A stretch of DNA of 52,295 nt, taken from Butyrivibrio sp. (lineage in GTDB: Bacteria > Bacillota > Clostridia > Lachnospirales > Lachnospiraceae). Position 1 is the stretch's first letter. Each line of letters begins with the position of its first letter. The position numbers and the translations under genes are program-made. The stretch spans positions 1 to 52,295 of the forward strand of contig SVFY01000021.1 in NCBI GenBank assembly GCA_015056625.1. Direction: 5' to 3'. Shown here piece by piece: positions 33,540-42,461 of the stretch. The notes below the pieces were generated by a model. The model ran no database searches and was not told the DNA's origin. It saw nothing but the letters and a program-made list of their open reading frames with translations.

Positions 33540-35234
33540 TCACAGTCTGTTATGGATTCCCAGTTCCTCGTGCATCTTTCGTTTCATCTCGTACATTCTC
33601 TCGTCTGCCAGCAGATATACCTCATGTGACGTTGCGTTTGGCAGCTCATGCTTGAAAGCATAGCCCACCGCAACGCTTCTGTGATACTCGGTGTAAAGCG
33701 CGTTCATTACGTTCAGGGCACTGTTCATCCTGCCTATAAGAGCATCAATATCTTTTCCAATGGCATCTTCAATGATGACCATGAATTCGTCGCCGCCAAT
33801 CCTTGCGCACAGACCCTCGTCAAAGAAAGTGGCTGAGAGGACCTTGGCGAAGTCCTTGATATAACGGTCTCCGGACGGATGACCGAAATCGTCGTTTACA
33901 AGCTTAAGGCCGTTAAGGTCAATACTGATAAGACAGTAATCTGTGGTGACTTCATTTAAGTCCTTCATGACTTTATCTGTCTTTGCCCTGTTTGCCAGAT
34001 TGGTAAGTCCGTCTGCATATGCAAGGTGCGACAGTGAAGCGTGCTCAAGCTTCTGGGCATAGGACTCGGTGATAAAGAGCATGTAGTTGGCCAGCTGACA
34101 CATAACAAAGATCAGGCATCCGGTGTCTATAGTAATGATGCTGATGAAATAGCTGTTTTTAATATGCAAGCTGTCGAGGACATATATGATCAGATGGATA
34201 AGCTCCGCAAGGGCAAAGGAAACAAGTCCAAGCATCTGGATCTTGCCGGAAGCTGTAATATCTTTTTTGATGACGTTCCTTAGTATAAAATAGGAGATCA
34301 CGAAAAAGCCAAATACTGCTGTCAGGTGATACACCAGAATAGTTTCCCTGAGGTGTATATTAAACCCGAAATGCAGAACATAAAGTACAAAAACTATTCC
34401 GCAGGAGATTCCTGCAACAGTTATGAAGAAGTTCTTTTTCTCAATGTTCTGGGCAAAATAAACCAGCAGATAACAGAATGGAACGATCATGTAAAGCGTC
34501 AGGTATTCTATCTGGGTTTCATAAGGCGTGTAGATAAATGGTGACAGAACGTTGTAGTAACTCATTATCCAGAAACCAAGATTGACGCAGAACAGCGATC
34601 CCACATTGAAGCTTCTGATTTCCGGTACATTGACAATGAAGAACATGGTGATCAGGGTAAAAGAAATACCGAAGACAATAAGGAACATTCCAGTGGTGAT
34701 GATCATCCTGTGATCAGTGATGAAGCGGCTTTCAAGATCCGGCTGGTTTCCGATCTTGGGGGCAACCAGACTGGAAAAAGCATCTGTCTCACCAGCGATC
34801 ATCTTGATGGTCAGATTTTTTCCTGCGTAGTCATATGGAAGCGGGATAAAGTGATACATCTTGCCGATGAAATGTCTTTTTTCGATCAGATCGTGACCAA
34901 AATCATAGACCATCTTACCGTCCACATAGACTTCCAGCGCAGAATATCTGCTTCTGAACAACATAGCCGGGAATGGGAGCTGCCCCAGATCCGGAAGGGT
35001 TGTTGATATGGTAACAACATCTCCATATCTAAGGAGTCTGTCCAGATGCTTGTATATGTCGTAGGGTTCTACGTTTTTGTATACTGAGTCGTTTATAGAT
35101 AGCTTGTATCCCCAGTCCATAGAAACGATTGGGTATTTCTCATCGCAAACAAGGCAGATATTAATGAGCAGTGATACAAAGATGGCTATGACAATAGAGC
35201 TTATGTAGGGAAGTAACTTACGCTGGATCCTCAT
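33540..35234 (-). CDS. membrane diguanylate cyclase (GGDEF) 1
   Basis: A 564-residue protein making the second messenger c-di-GMP. It has one N-terminal membrane helix (about 8-25), an extracytoplasmic beta-rich sensor of about 150 residues (LPFPAMLFRSRYSALEVYVDG), about seven further helices (residues 180-385) and a C-terminal GGDEF domain with intact RIGGDEF signature. The arrangement resembles 7TMR-DISM receptors. I choose the ATG at 35234, behind AAGGAGG, which overlaps the upstream cyclase gene by 17 nt; the ATG at 35252 lies before that site. It is the last gene of a five-gene operon. Confidence 0.88.
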   Translation of the reverse strand: MRIQRKLLPYISSIVIAIFVSLLINICLVCDEKYPIVSMDWGYKLSINDSVYKNVEPYDIYKHLDRLLRYGDVVTISTTLPDLGQLPFPAMLFRSRYSALEVYVDGKMVYDFGHDLIEKRHFIGKMYHFIPLPYDYAGKNLTIKMIAGETDAFSSLVAPKIGNQPDLESRFITDHRMIITTGMFLIVFGISFTLITMFFIVNVPEIRSFNVGSLFCVNLGFWIMSYYNVLSPFIYTPYETQIEYLTLYMIVPFCYLLVYFAQNIEKKNFFITVAGISCGIVFVLYVLHFGFNIHLRETILVYHLTAVFGFFVISYFILRNVIKKDITASGKIQMLGLVSFALAELIHLIIYVLDSLHIKNSYFISIITIDTGCLIFVMCQLANYMLFITESYAQKLEHASLSHLAYADGLTNLANRAKTDKVMKDLNEVTTDYCLISIDLNGLKLVNDDFGHPSGDRYIKDFAKVLSATFFDEGLCARIGGDEFMVIIEDAIGKDIDALIGRMNSALNVMNALYTEYHRSVAVGYAFKHELPNATSHEVYLLADERMYEMKRKMHEELGIHNRL

Positions 35235-36993
35235 TGTTACCTCCTTCCCCAAGCACCTTGTTCAGAAGATCGTCGTAGAGTCTTCCAAGAGACTCTTTGT
35301 GGTGCTGGTTTTTCATGATATACATTCGCTTGTCTGCAAGAAGGTACACGTTCTGTGCGCTGCGGTTACCGCCAAGCTCTTTGTCGTTGCTGCTTGCATA
35401 ACCCCATGATGCAGAGAATCGAAGCTTAGTTTCCTGACTGTTCCTGTAGGCAAGCTGATCAATGAGACAGCTTAAGTCCCTTTCGATCCTTTCTTCACCC
35501 ACAAAAGGAAGGACAACTATAAACTCATCTCCGCCCATTCTTCCGATCAGTGATGCGTCAGTAAAACAGCCAGAGAGTATTTCTGAAAAACCAGTGAGAA
35601 GCCTGTCGCCCTGGTCATGGCCGAAGTTGTCATTGGTATATTTAAGGTAGTCAAGGTCAAGGCTTATTACAGTGAAGTTTCCGGATAAATCCACCAGATA
35701 CTGCTCGCAGCGGGCCCTGTTGGACAGGTTTGTTAAGGTGTCAGTATAGGCAAGACCTTCAAGCTCCAATTTGACTGTGGATTCGCTTATGTATTCGATG
35801 CAGTGATAGAAGTAATCCAGAAGAAGACTCATGATGAAAACCAAAGCACCAAGTGTAGTAAAGTTTATCTGGGCATGGACTTCTCCCATGTATGAAAACT
35901 TCATGATATTGAACTTTATAATGTCGATCAGCGCACACAGAGTAAAGATAATAAGTCCGGCAATAAGAATTATGGTTGAGGATGTTTTTCCTCTGAGGTC
36001 ACTGACCTTTTTCGACTCCTCTATGGCGGATCTTACGAGAGAGAAAATAACAAATATACCTTCGACAATGGAAAAGGTATGGAACATGGATACAAAATTA
36101 CAGATATGCATACGGTTTGACACGTGTAGGAGCGATGTGATAATAACAAAACCGATGCTCAGCTGGAACAGTAATATTCCAAGCTTTAGAAATGGAGCCT
36201 GTCCTGCAGTAAGTACAAACCCCAGGATTGCAGCGGGTATGGTGAAAAGAGCGAAGTACTCAATAAAGGTATAGAAGTAAGGATTGTCAGAAATGTACCA
36301 GAACACGTCGTTGTAGCAAAGTATGTAAACACCTATCATCAGTGAAGTAATTGCACTGAAGAAGATGCTGAAGTCATGGTTCTTGGAAAAAGCGAGAAAT
36401 GGCGCCAGTATAAGGAGCATGAAGCCCAAATGGCACAGATAGACGCCAACTACAAGAGGGAAACGATTTGACTGGACCAGATTGTTCTTAATGTCGTTGT
36501 AGTTGCCAAAATAAAATGGATAGAGACCTGAAAATGCTCGGTCTTCATGGGCAGTTATCTGGATGGTGATCTCTTTACCCTGAAAATCATGTGGAAGAGG
36601 AACAAAGTTTTCCATTTTTGGGAGCATGTGATCTAAGACAACGTATTCATCGCCAAAGGTATAAATCAGCTCATCTTCAACATAAACCTTCACATCTGAC
36701 AGGACTGTACGGAAGTACAAAGTTGGCTGTAATAAGTCCATATCAGGAAGGATGCTGGTAAGGGTCAGGGTATCGCCGTTATTGACAATGCCGACATTTG
36801 ATTCATTTACACTTTCAAGCTCCCAGGTATTATTTCCACGACTAATAGTCCAGCCGGAATCCAGCTGGATCAGATCAAACCTATTTGGAGCGCTAAATCT
36901 CTTTGAGCCAAGTAGCAACAAGCCTAAAGACAAAATGCTTATCGCGAGTACTGCTAAAAAAGCTCTGCGGATTGTGGCTGCAGTATTGTTCAC
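35218..36993 (-). CDS. membrane diguanylate cyclase (GGDEF) 2
   Basis: A 591-residue paralogue of the downstream cyclase with the same plan: N-terminal membrane helix, extracytoplasmic sensor (DLLQPTLYFRTVLSDVKVYVEDE), about seven helices and a GGDEF domain with intact RMGGDEF. I choose a GTG start at 36993, 10 nt after AGGAGG. A longer reading would run deep into the previous gene and adds a soluble segment without any feature. Tandem paralogues with divergent sensors suggest duplication and different input signals. Confidence 0.86.
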   Translation of the reverse strand: MNNTAATIRRAFLAVLAISILSLGLLLLGSKRFSAPNRFDLIQLDSGWTISRGNNTWELESVNESNVGIVNNGDTLTLTSILPDMDLLQPTLYFRTVLSDVKVYVEDELIYTFGDEYVVLDHMLPKMENFVPLPHDFQGKEITIQITAHEDRAFSGLYPFYFGNYNDIKNNLVQSNRFPLVVGVYLCHLGFMLLILAPFLAFSKNHDFSIFFSAITSLMIGVYILCYNDVFWYISDNPYFYTFIEYFALFTIPAAILGFVLTAGQAPFLKLGILLFQLSIGFVIITSLLHVSNRMHICNFVSMFHTFSIVEGIFVIFSLVRSAIEESKKVSDLRGKTSSTIILIAGLIIFTLCALIDIIKFNIMKFSYMGEVHAQINFTTLGALVFIMSLLLDYFYHCIEYISESTVKLELEGLAYTDTLTNLSNRARCEQYLVDLSGNFTVISLDLDYLKYTNDNFGHDQGDRLLTGFSEILSGCFTDASLIGRMGGDEFIVVLPFVGEERIERDLSCLIDQLAYRNSQETKLRFSASWGYASSNDKELGGNRSAQNVYLLADKRMYIMKNQHHKESLGRLYDDLLNKVLGEGGNNEDPA

Positions 36994-37015
36994 TGAAGTT
37001 AATCCTCCTGCTTTA

Positions 37016-37921
37016 TTAGAAATGTCCGTGGCTGCCTCCGTGAGAGTGTCCTGAACTTGAGGTGTGCATTGTGCTTCCGCCTCCGAAACTGCCTCTGGAT
37101 CCATTGGAACCATTGTCCCTTGGGATCTCTGTTTTTGACAGTGTCTTTCTTATGAAACGGTCCTGGGAAGTTGTGAGCCTGAGGCGCCCTGTATAGTTTG
37201 TGGCGCTTGATGCCATTTTGACTGTCTTAAGATCCGACTTCATCTTAAGAACAGGTATCAGCGCAAGGGCAAGTCCCAAAGCGATGCTTCCTGCAAGATA
37301 CGCGAGGATATCTGAAGTGGTCCTTGGAGGTTTGACACCTACATCCAAAGGAGTTCCCTTAGAGTAAGCATCAAAGAGGCTGTCACATTCAGAAACGTAT
37401 GTATCAAAGGCCTCTGCGTAGTCGTTATCGCCAAGGTCCCCTCTCATCTTGTCAAACAGATATTTCTGACCGTAGTCAGTGAAGGCATTTGCGGCGCTTC
37501 CTGAAGTTGAGAATGCATACTCCCTGTCTTCCATGCTGAGCATAAAGAGAACGCCACTCTCGTTATATTCTGCGCCAAAGCCGTTGTAGTCAAAATAATC
37601 GTCCGCATAAGCCTCAATAGGGCCATTATGGGAATTCACGGTAAGGATAGCTATGTCGCTGTTCCATTTTTTGCTGGTTTCATCAAGCCTCTGCAAAAGA
37701 TAAGACTCCTCGCTGTCAGTCAAAAGATCAGCGTTGTCCAAAAGCCTTGGCTTTTGTCTGGTGGATGGAACTTCATAGCTGTCCCATAATATTTCGGCAG
37801 CATATGTTTTAAACGTAAGGGTAAAAGAAAAAATCGCCACCAAAATAAAGGTTTTTGACAGTACCCTTTTTATCTTAGTCATAGTTTTCATGTTATTTTC
37901 CATAATTAAGTAGTTGATCAC
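37016..37921 (-). CDS. TPM-domain membrane protein (YdjH-like)
   Basis: A 301-residue protein with a signal peptide (cleavage near TYAAE), an extracytoplasmic TPM domain (residues about 55-190; RLLDNADLLTDSEESYLLQRLDE, DDYFDYNGFG), one transmembrane helix (about 210-230) and a Gly/Ser/His-rich tail (GSFGGGSTMHTSSSGHSHGG). TPM proteins in Bacillus (YdjH) act in membrane-stress responses with YdjG and YdjI. The GTG start overlaps the stop of the zinc-ribbon gene (GTGA); an internal ATG a few codons on is an alternative. Confidence 0.8.
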   Translation of the reverse strand: MINYLIMENNMKTMTKIKRVLSKTFILVAIFSFTLTFKTYAAEILWDSYEVPSTRQKPRLLDNADLLTDSEESYLLQRLDETSKKWNSDIAILTVNSHNGPIEAYADDYFDYNGFGAEYNESGVLFMLSMEDREYAFSTSGSAANAFTDYGQKYLFDKMRGDLGDNDYAEAFDTYVSECDSLFDAYSKGTPLDVGVKPPRTTSDILAYLAGSIALGLALALIPVLKMKSDLKTVKMASSATNYTGRLRLTTSQDRFIRKTLSKTEIPRDNGSNGSRGSFGGGSTMHTSSSGHSHGGSHGHF

Positions 37922-38979
37922 AAAAACAGCATTGCTACGCCAAACAAGACAATAGACAAAGCAGCAGCTATAGGGAAGTAGTACTTGGCCGCCTGCTTCA
38001 TGGAAAATGGCAGATTTCCAACAAACTTGCCAGTCTGGCCGTTCATTGCAAACAGGTAGTTATTGCCTTCCCAGGATGTGTTAAGGACATATACCGGGTA
38101 AAGAGCGTATTTAGTGCTCTCATTGGATGGGTTTATGTTCTCTGAAGTATTGCGAAGGGAATTGTAACCTGTAATGGTGCTCCTGAAGTTGTTTCTGGCG
38201 CTGACTGTCATACGTTCCTGGGCGCGCTTTTTGTCTTCGTCAGCTGTGACATTGTATTTGTTTGCCAGAAATCCAGCAAGATAGCCCATGTTAAATGGGA
38301 TCATCTCCGAGCGGTCAAATGGCTCGATGGATTCCATAAGGTCGTCAGGCATCTCTTTTGAGCCGTCAACAGGAACGTTTTCAAAGTCCTGAGCTCCGGC
38401 TCTTTCAATGTCAAAAAAGCTTGTTTCTGTATAGTGATATCTGGAATCGCTCCAGGTCCTTACCTTTGTGCCCTCAAAGGTCCCGTGGTAATTCTCCGTT
38501 GCATTGTAGAGCCAGAAGGGAACATATACTCCTTTGATCTCGTCTATGTGGTTCTGTTCAAAAAAGACCTTTGGCAGGAGCTTTTTTGATCTTACATAAC
38601 CTGAATAAGCCTGCATGGCATCTTCTTTTGTCTTTTTAAAAGGAATGATGTAGTCAGGCTTAAAGGCTCCTGTAAATTTCTCCGAAGCAACAACGTTGTT
38701 GCTGCAGAAGGGACACTTCATTGAACCAAGGGATTCTGTGGCCAGGATCTCTCCGCCGCAGGAGCCGCAGCTATATATGTACATGGGGGTAGAGTCATCG
38801 CTTCCTCCATTTGTCTCATAATTATCTGCGCTTTCTCCGGTGGATCCAGAGTTGTGATTGGCAACATAGTCCTTTACGTCAAATTCTGAGTCACAAAATG
38901 GGCACTTGAGCTTCTGAGTGCCCGGATTAAATTCCATTGCCCCGCCACAGGCGGGGCATTCATATTCGTGTAGGGCCAT
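37918..38979 (-). CDS. zinc-ribbon membrane protein (YdjG-like)
   Basis: A 353-residue protein with two N-terminal zinc ribbons (CPACGG...CPFCDSEF and YSCGSCGGEI...CPFCSNNV), a central domain of about 200 residues (PFKKTKEDAMQAYSGYVRSKKLLP onwards) and a C-terminal transmembrane helix. This arrangement matches YdjG of Bacillus subtilis, a partner of YdjH and YdjI in recruiting PspA to stressed membranes. It starts 21 nt after the YdjI-like gene. No PspA gene is adjacent. Confidence 0.8.
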   Translation of the reverse strand: MALHEYECPACGGAMEFNPGTQKLKCPFCDSEFDVKDYVANHNSGSTGESADNYETNGGSDDSTPMYIYSCGSCGGEILATESLGSMKCPFCSNNVVASEKFTGAFKPDYIIPFKKTKEDAMQAYSGYVRSKKLLPKVFFEQNHIDEIKGVYVPFWLYNATENYHGTFEGTKVRTWSDSRYHYTETSFFDIERAGAQDFENVPVDGSKEMPDDLMESIEPFDRSEMIPFNMGYLAGFLANKYNVTADEDKKRAQERMTVSARNNFRSTITGYNSLRNTSENINPSNESTKYALYPVYVLNTSWEGNNYLFAMNGQTGKFVGNLPFSMKQAAKYYFPIAAALSIVLFGVAMLFL

Positions 38980-39000
38980 ATTATCCTCTAGAGATTATTA

Positions 39001-40188
39001 TCAGTTAGGCTTTGGTGAGCCGCAGTTTGTGCAGAAATTGCCTGTGTTTACATTGCCACAGGAGCATGTCCATCCAGCTGCAGGACGCTGTGATCCGCAG
39101 TTAGGGCAGAAGTTACCTGTGTTTACATTGCCGCATGTGCATGTCCAGGAATTGCCAGCTGACTGAGGAGCCATCTGTGGAGCTGCCTGTTGTTGCTGAG
39201 CGCCCATTGCAAAGAGCTGCTGTGCGTTCATTCCGCCAGCCTGCCCCGCCATGTTCATTCCTGCAAATGCCATCATAGGGCCTGTAGCTGTATTCTTGGC
39301 TGCATCCTGCATTGCCTGTGCCTGTGCGCTGGCAAGAGTCGCTGCTGCCATATTAGGATTCTTAAGGGCGCCAGCTCTCTGGAGCTCTTTGATAGTCTTT
39401 TCATCTTCCTCAGATGCGTTGACAGAGCTTACACCAAAGGTGCTGATCTTGATACCATAGACCTCTGTCCACTTCTTGGAAAGGATCTCATTAAGTGCAT
39501 CTGCGATCTCTGTTGTGTGTCCTGGAAGTGCACTGTAGCGGATTCCCATCTCTGAGATCTTGGCAAATGCAGGCTGAAGAGCTGTAAGAAGTTCGCTCTT
39601 AAGCTGTGAGTCGATCTTGTCTCTTCTGAACTCGCCGTCTACGTTTCCAACGATGTTCTTGTAGAAAAGAACCGGGTCAACGATCCTGTAGCTGTATTCA
39701 CCATGGCAGCGGATGTCGATATCCATGTCAAGACCAACGTTTGTGTCAACAACGCGGAAAGGTACAGGATTAACTGTGCCGTACTTGTTGCCCATGATCT
39801 CTTTTGTGTTTATGTAGTAAACGCGCTGATCCTTGGCTGTGCTGCCAGAAAAGCTCAGACGCTTGTAAAACTCCTTAAAGGAATTTACGATGTTCTCTCC
39901 CAGATCTCCGTAGAAAATAGAAGGCTCTGTTGAAGTGTCATATACGAACTCGCCTGCCTCGGCGCAGATTTCTGTGATCTGTCCCTGATCAACAAGGATC
40001 ATGCACTGTCCTTCGTTAACTGCTACGATAGAACCATTGGAAATGATGTTGTCATTTCCCTTTCCCTGTTTCTTCCTAGCTTTAGTAAGAAGCACCTCAG
40101 ATCCAAGTGATTCGCAGTAGAAATAATCTCTCCACTGATCAGAAAGTACACTGCCGCCTGCAGAAAGTGCTGCTGATATAAGGCCCAT
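39001..40188 (-). CDS. SPFH-domain protein with C-terminal zinc ribbons (YdjI-like)
   Basis: A 395-residue protein with an SPFH/virion-core-like domain (about residues 20-290), an Ala/Gln/Met-rich linker (about 290-345) and two near-identical zinc ribbons at the end (WTCTCGNVNTGNFCPNCGS and WTCSCGNVNTGNFCTNCGS). In Bacillus, YdjI carries PspA to the membrane. It is the first gene of the minus-strand operon, with a GAAAGGAG site. The duplicated ribbon (near-identical DNA around 39023-39060 and 39095-39132) is a local tandem repeat. Confidence 0.83.
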   Translation of the reverse strand: MGLISAALSAGGSVLSDQWRDYFYCESLGSEVLLTKARKKQGKGNDNIISNGSIVAVNEGQCMILVDQGQITEICAEAGEFVYDTSTEPSIFYGDLGENIVNSFKEFYKRLSFSGSTAKDQRVYYINTKEIMGNKYGTVNPVPFRVVDTNVGLDMDIDIRCHGEYSYRIVDPVLFYKNIVGNVDGEFRRDKIDSQLKSELLTALQPAFAKISEMGIRYSALPGHTTEIADALNEILSKKWTEVYGIKISTFGVSSVNASEEDEKTIKELQRAGALKNPNMAAATLASAQAQAMQDAAKNTATGPMMAFAGMNMAGQAGGMNAQQLFAMGAQQQQAAPQMAPQSAGNSWTCTCGNVNTGNFCPNCGSQRPAAGWTCSCGNVNTGNFCTNCGSPKPN

Positions 40189-40295
40189 AACTATCTCCTT
40201 TCATATAAAAAACTATATTTCGTAACTTCTATTTTCGCACATTTAAGCTTAAAATGCCATTACTTTGTAGGTGATTCATGCTAAACTAATGATGT

Positions 40296-41897
40296 ATGAA
40301 ATCTAATAGTGCACTAATTATCGTAAATGAATACAGAAAAAAGACTGAACTTACAGCGCCTATAGGCAAGCTCCTTTCAGTGGTCCTTGCCCAGAACGGT
40401 TTTGAAACTGACAGCCCCTGCGGCGGAAATGGTCGCTGTGGAAAGTGCAGGGTGAGGTTCCTTCAGGGAGCTCCTGCACCCAGCTCTTATGATGAGAGAT
40501 TCCTTTCGGGAAAAGAGCTAGAGGACGGATACAGGCTTCTTTGCAAGGCGGTCATCAAGAACAACTGCGAGATAGAGATAGTAAAGCCTGAAAAAGACAT
40601 GGTGGTTGAAGGGGCAGATATTTCCTCTGGCGACACCTCTTTTGATAAAAAAGGCGTTGGCAGAACCTTCGCCATAGCAGTGGACCTTGGCAGCACCACC
40701 ATCGCAGCTGCCCTTGTGGCAAAGAGCGGCAATGAGTTAGTGGTTCTAAGGTCCGCATCTACAGTCAATCACCAGAGGCGCTTTGGAACAGATGTGATAT
40801 CCAGGATATCTGCAGCGGAGGATCCGGAAGTTTTAAAAGAGCTGTCAGATATTGCGATAGCTGATATAAAGGGCCTTGCGGATGAGCTTCTTTTGCCTGA
40901 AAAAGATAATGGAAAGCTTGCAGGGGCCCTTGAACATATAGCTATTGCAGGCAATACCACCATGATGAACCTTCTGCTTGGAAGAGACGTATCATGGCTT
41001 GGGAGATTTCCTTATACTCCTGCAGGGGACGAACTTGAGTTACAGACAGTACCTGCAAAAGAGCTGTTTGGCGACTACGAAGGGACGCTTCTTACGCTAG
41101 TGCCGGGAATATCAGCCTTTGTGGGGGCAGACATTGTATCTGGAATGTACTACTTAAAGAGTGAGGGCATTGATCTTAAAAACACCATGTTTGTTGACCT
41201 TGGGACCAACGGAGAGATGGCTTACTTTGACCATGGAGCAGCAACAGTCACATCCACGGCTGCGGGCCCTGTCTTTGAGGCGGGAGGCATATCCTGCGGC
41301 GTTGCTTCCGTTCCGGGAGCTATCTGCCATGTGGAGCTAAAGGACAATGACGGGAAGATCTCTGCAGCGTATGAGACCATTGGAGATGCAGAGCCCATCG
41401 GCCTTTGCGGAACGGGAGTTTTGGAGCTTGTCTCTGAGGCGGTGAGAGTTGGGCTTATTGATGAGACAGGACTTCTTTCAGAGCCATATTTTGAGACGGG
41501 ATTTCCTTTGACGCAGGATGACAAAATAATCCTGTCCCAGCAGGATGTTAGAAACCTTCAGCTTGGCAAGGCTGCAATAAGGACTGGAGCTGCAACTCTT
41601 CTAGGTGGAAATGTCCCCGACAATGTGTATCTTGCCGGAGGATTTGGCACTCACATCCACATGGACAATGTTAAGAATCTCCGGATGTTTCCGGAAGAAT
41701 TTGATGGTAAGATAATACCGGTGGGAAATACTTCCCTGAAGGGTGCGATTTCTTTTGTAAGAAATGCTCTTATGGGGCCGTGTGCCCTTGAAGGCGCTGC
41801 CAAGGAACTTAAAGAGATAGCGCAAAACGCCAGTGTCATCAATCTGGCGACCCTGGATGAATTTGATGAAAAGTACATTGATGCAATGAATTTCTAA
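40296..41897 (+). CDS. RACo-like corrinoid activation protein (ASKHA domain)
   Basis: A 533-residue protein with an N-terminal [2Fe-2S] ferredoxin domain (Cys 42, 48, 51 and one near 82) and a C-terminal ASKHA ATPase part (AVDLGSTTIAAALV, GNTTMMNLLLG, VDLGTNGEMAYF). RACo-type proteins use ATP to reduce inactive cob(II)alamin in corrinoid methyltransferases or the corrinoid iron-sulfur protein. No corrinoid protein is in the window, so its client is unknown. The cupin gene starts just after its stop. It is divergent from the YdjI-like operon. Confidence 0.85.
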   Translation: MKSNSALIIVNEYRKKTELTAPIGKLLSVVLAQNGFETDSPCGGNGRCGKCRVRFLQGAPAPSSYDERFLSGKELEDGYRLLCKAVIKNNCEIEIVKPEKDMVVEGADISSGDTSFDKKGVGRTFAIAVDLGSTTIAAALVAKSGNELVVLRSASTVNHQRRFGTDVISRISAAEDPEVLKELSDIAIADIKGLADELLLPEKDNGKLAGALEHIAIAGNTTMMNLLLGRDVSWLGRFPYTPAGDELELQTVPAKELFGDYEGTLLTLVPGISAFVGADIVSGMYYLKSEGIDLKNTMFVDLGTNGEMAYFDHGAATVTSTAAGPVFEAGGISCGVASVPGAICHVELKDNDGKISAAYETIGDAEPIGLCGTGVLELVSEAVRVGLIDETGLLSEPYFETGFPLTQDDKIILSQQDVRNLQLGKAAIRTGAATLLGGNVPDNVYLAGGFGTHIHMDNVKNLRMFPEEFDGKIIPVGNTSLKGAISFVRNALMGPCALEGAAKELKEIAQNASVINLATLDEFDEKYIDAMNF

Positions 41898-41913
41898 AAT
41901 GGAGGATGAGAGA

Positions 41914-42246
41914 ATGTTAGATGAGAGATGGGTTTTTTATAAGGATGTTAAACCGGAGGATCAGGGAAACGGCGTTGTAAGGCGTGTTCTTGCCTACAGC
42001 AAAGATCTTATGTGTGTTGAGAATACCTTTGAAAAGGGCGCAGTTGGTGCACTTCACCATCACCCACACACACAGATCACTTACATTGTCAGCGGCAAGT
42101 TTGAGTTTGAGATCGACGGTGTTAAGAAGGTGGTTGAAGCTGGAGATACAATGCTTAAGATGAACGACGTGGTACACGGCTGCGTATGTCTTGAAGCAGG
42201 CAAGCTCCTTGATATCTTCAATCCTATGAGAGAGGATTTTGTATGA
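41914..42246 (+). CDS. cupin-domain protein
   Basis: A single-domain cupin, with metal-binding motif G-x5-HxH-x3,4-E (ALHHHPHTQITYIVSGKFEFEI) in the first half and the second motif GDTMLKMNDVVHGC. It could bind a small ligand or metal; no substrate can be deduced. A start at 41899 would also be open, but ATG at 41914 follows GGAGGATGAG at a normal distance; both are possible. The stop overlaps the start of the DUF6472 gene (ATGA). Confidence 0.8.
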   Translation: MLDERWVFYKDVKPEDQGNGVVRRVLAYSKDLMCVENTFEKGAVGALHHHPHTQITYIVSGKFEFEIDGVKKVVEAGDTMLKMNDVVHGCVCLEAGKLLDIFNPMREDFV

Positions 42247-42413
42247 TCTGCGACACTTGTGCTAATTATGCTTATGACGAGGACTGGGAATGTTACACCT
42301 GCATGGTGAACATGGACGAGGACGACTACGGAAGGCTTATGAGCGGCAGTGCCAGTGAGTGCCCATATTATCAGGATGGTGACGAGTATAAGGTTGTAAG
42401 ACACCAGATGTAA
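42243..42413 (+). CDS. DUF6472 family small cysteine-rich protein
   Basis: A 56-residue acidic protein with cysteines at CDTCANY, ECYTCMV and ECPYY, matching my memory of DUF6472, a small family in Lachnospiraceae (C-x2-C...CPY...V-R-x-QM). Its ATG overlaps the cupin stop, which supports real translation. The cysteines suggest zinc binding. Function unknown. Confidence 0.75.
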   Translation: MICDTCANYAYDEDWECYTCMVNMDEDDYGRLMSGSASECPYYQDGDEYKVVRHQM

Positions 42414-42461
42414 ATAATGGTACAATTATGGTGAGAGTAGTTGTTTTGAGGAGGAAATATT

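Noticed and set aside
36994..37113. N-terminal extension of the second GGDEF protein
   Set aside because: It overlaps the TPM gene in another frame; a GTG start with a strong AGGAGG fits the operon better.
39001..39150. Short tandem repeat suggesting a CRISPR-like array
   Set aside because: The repeat is two copies only and encodes the duplicated zinc ribbon in the YdjI-like protein.
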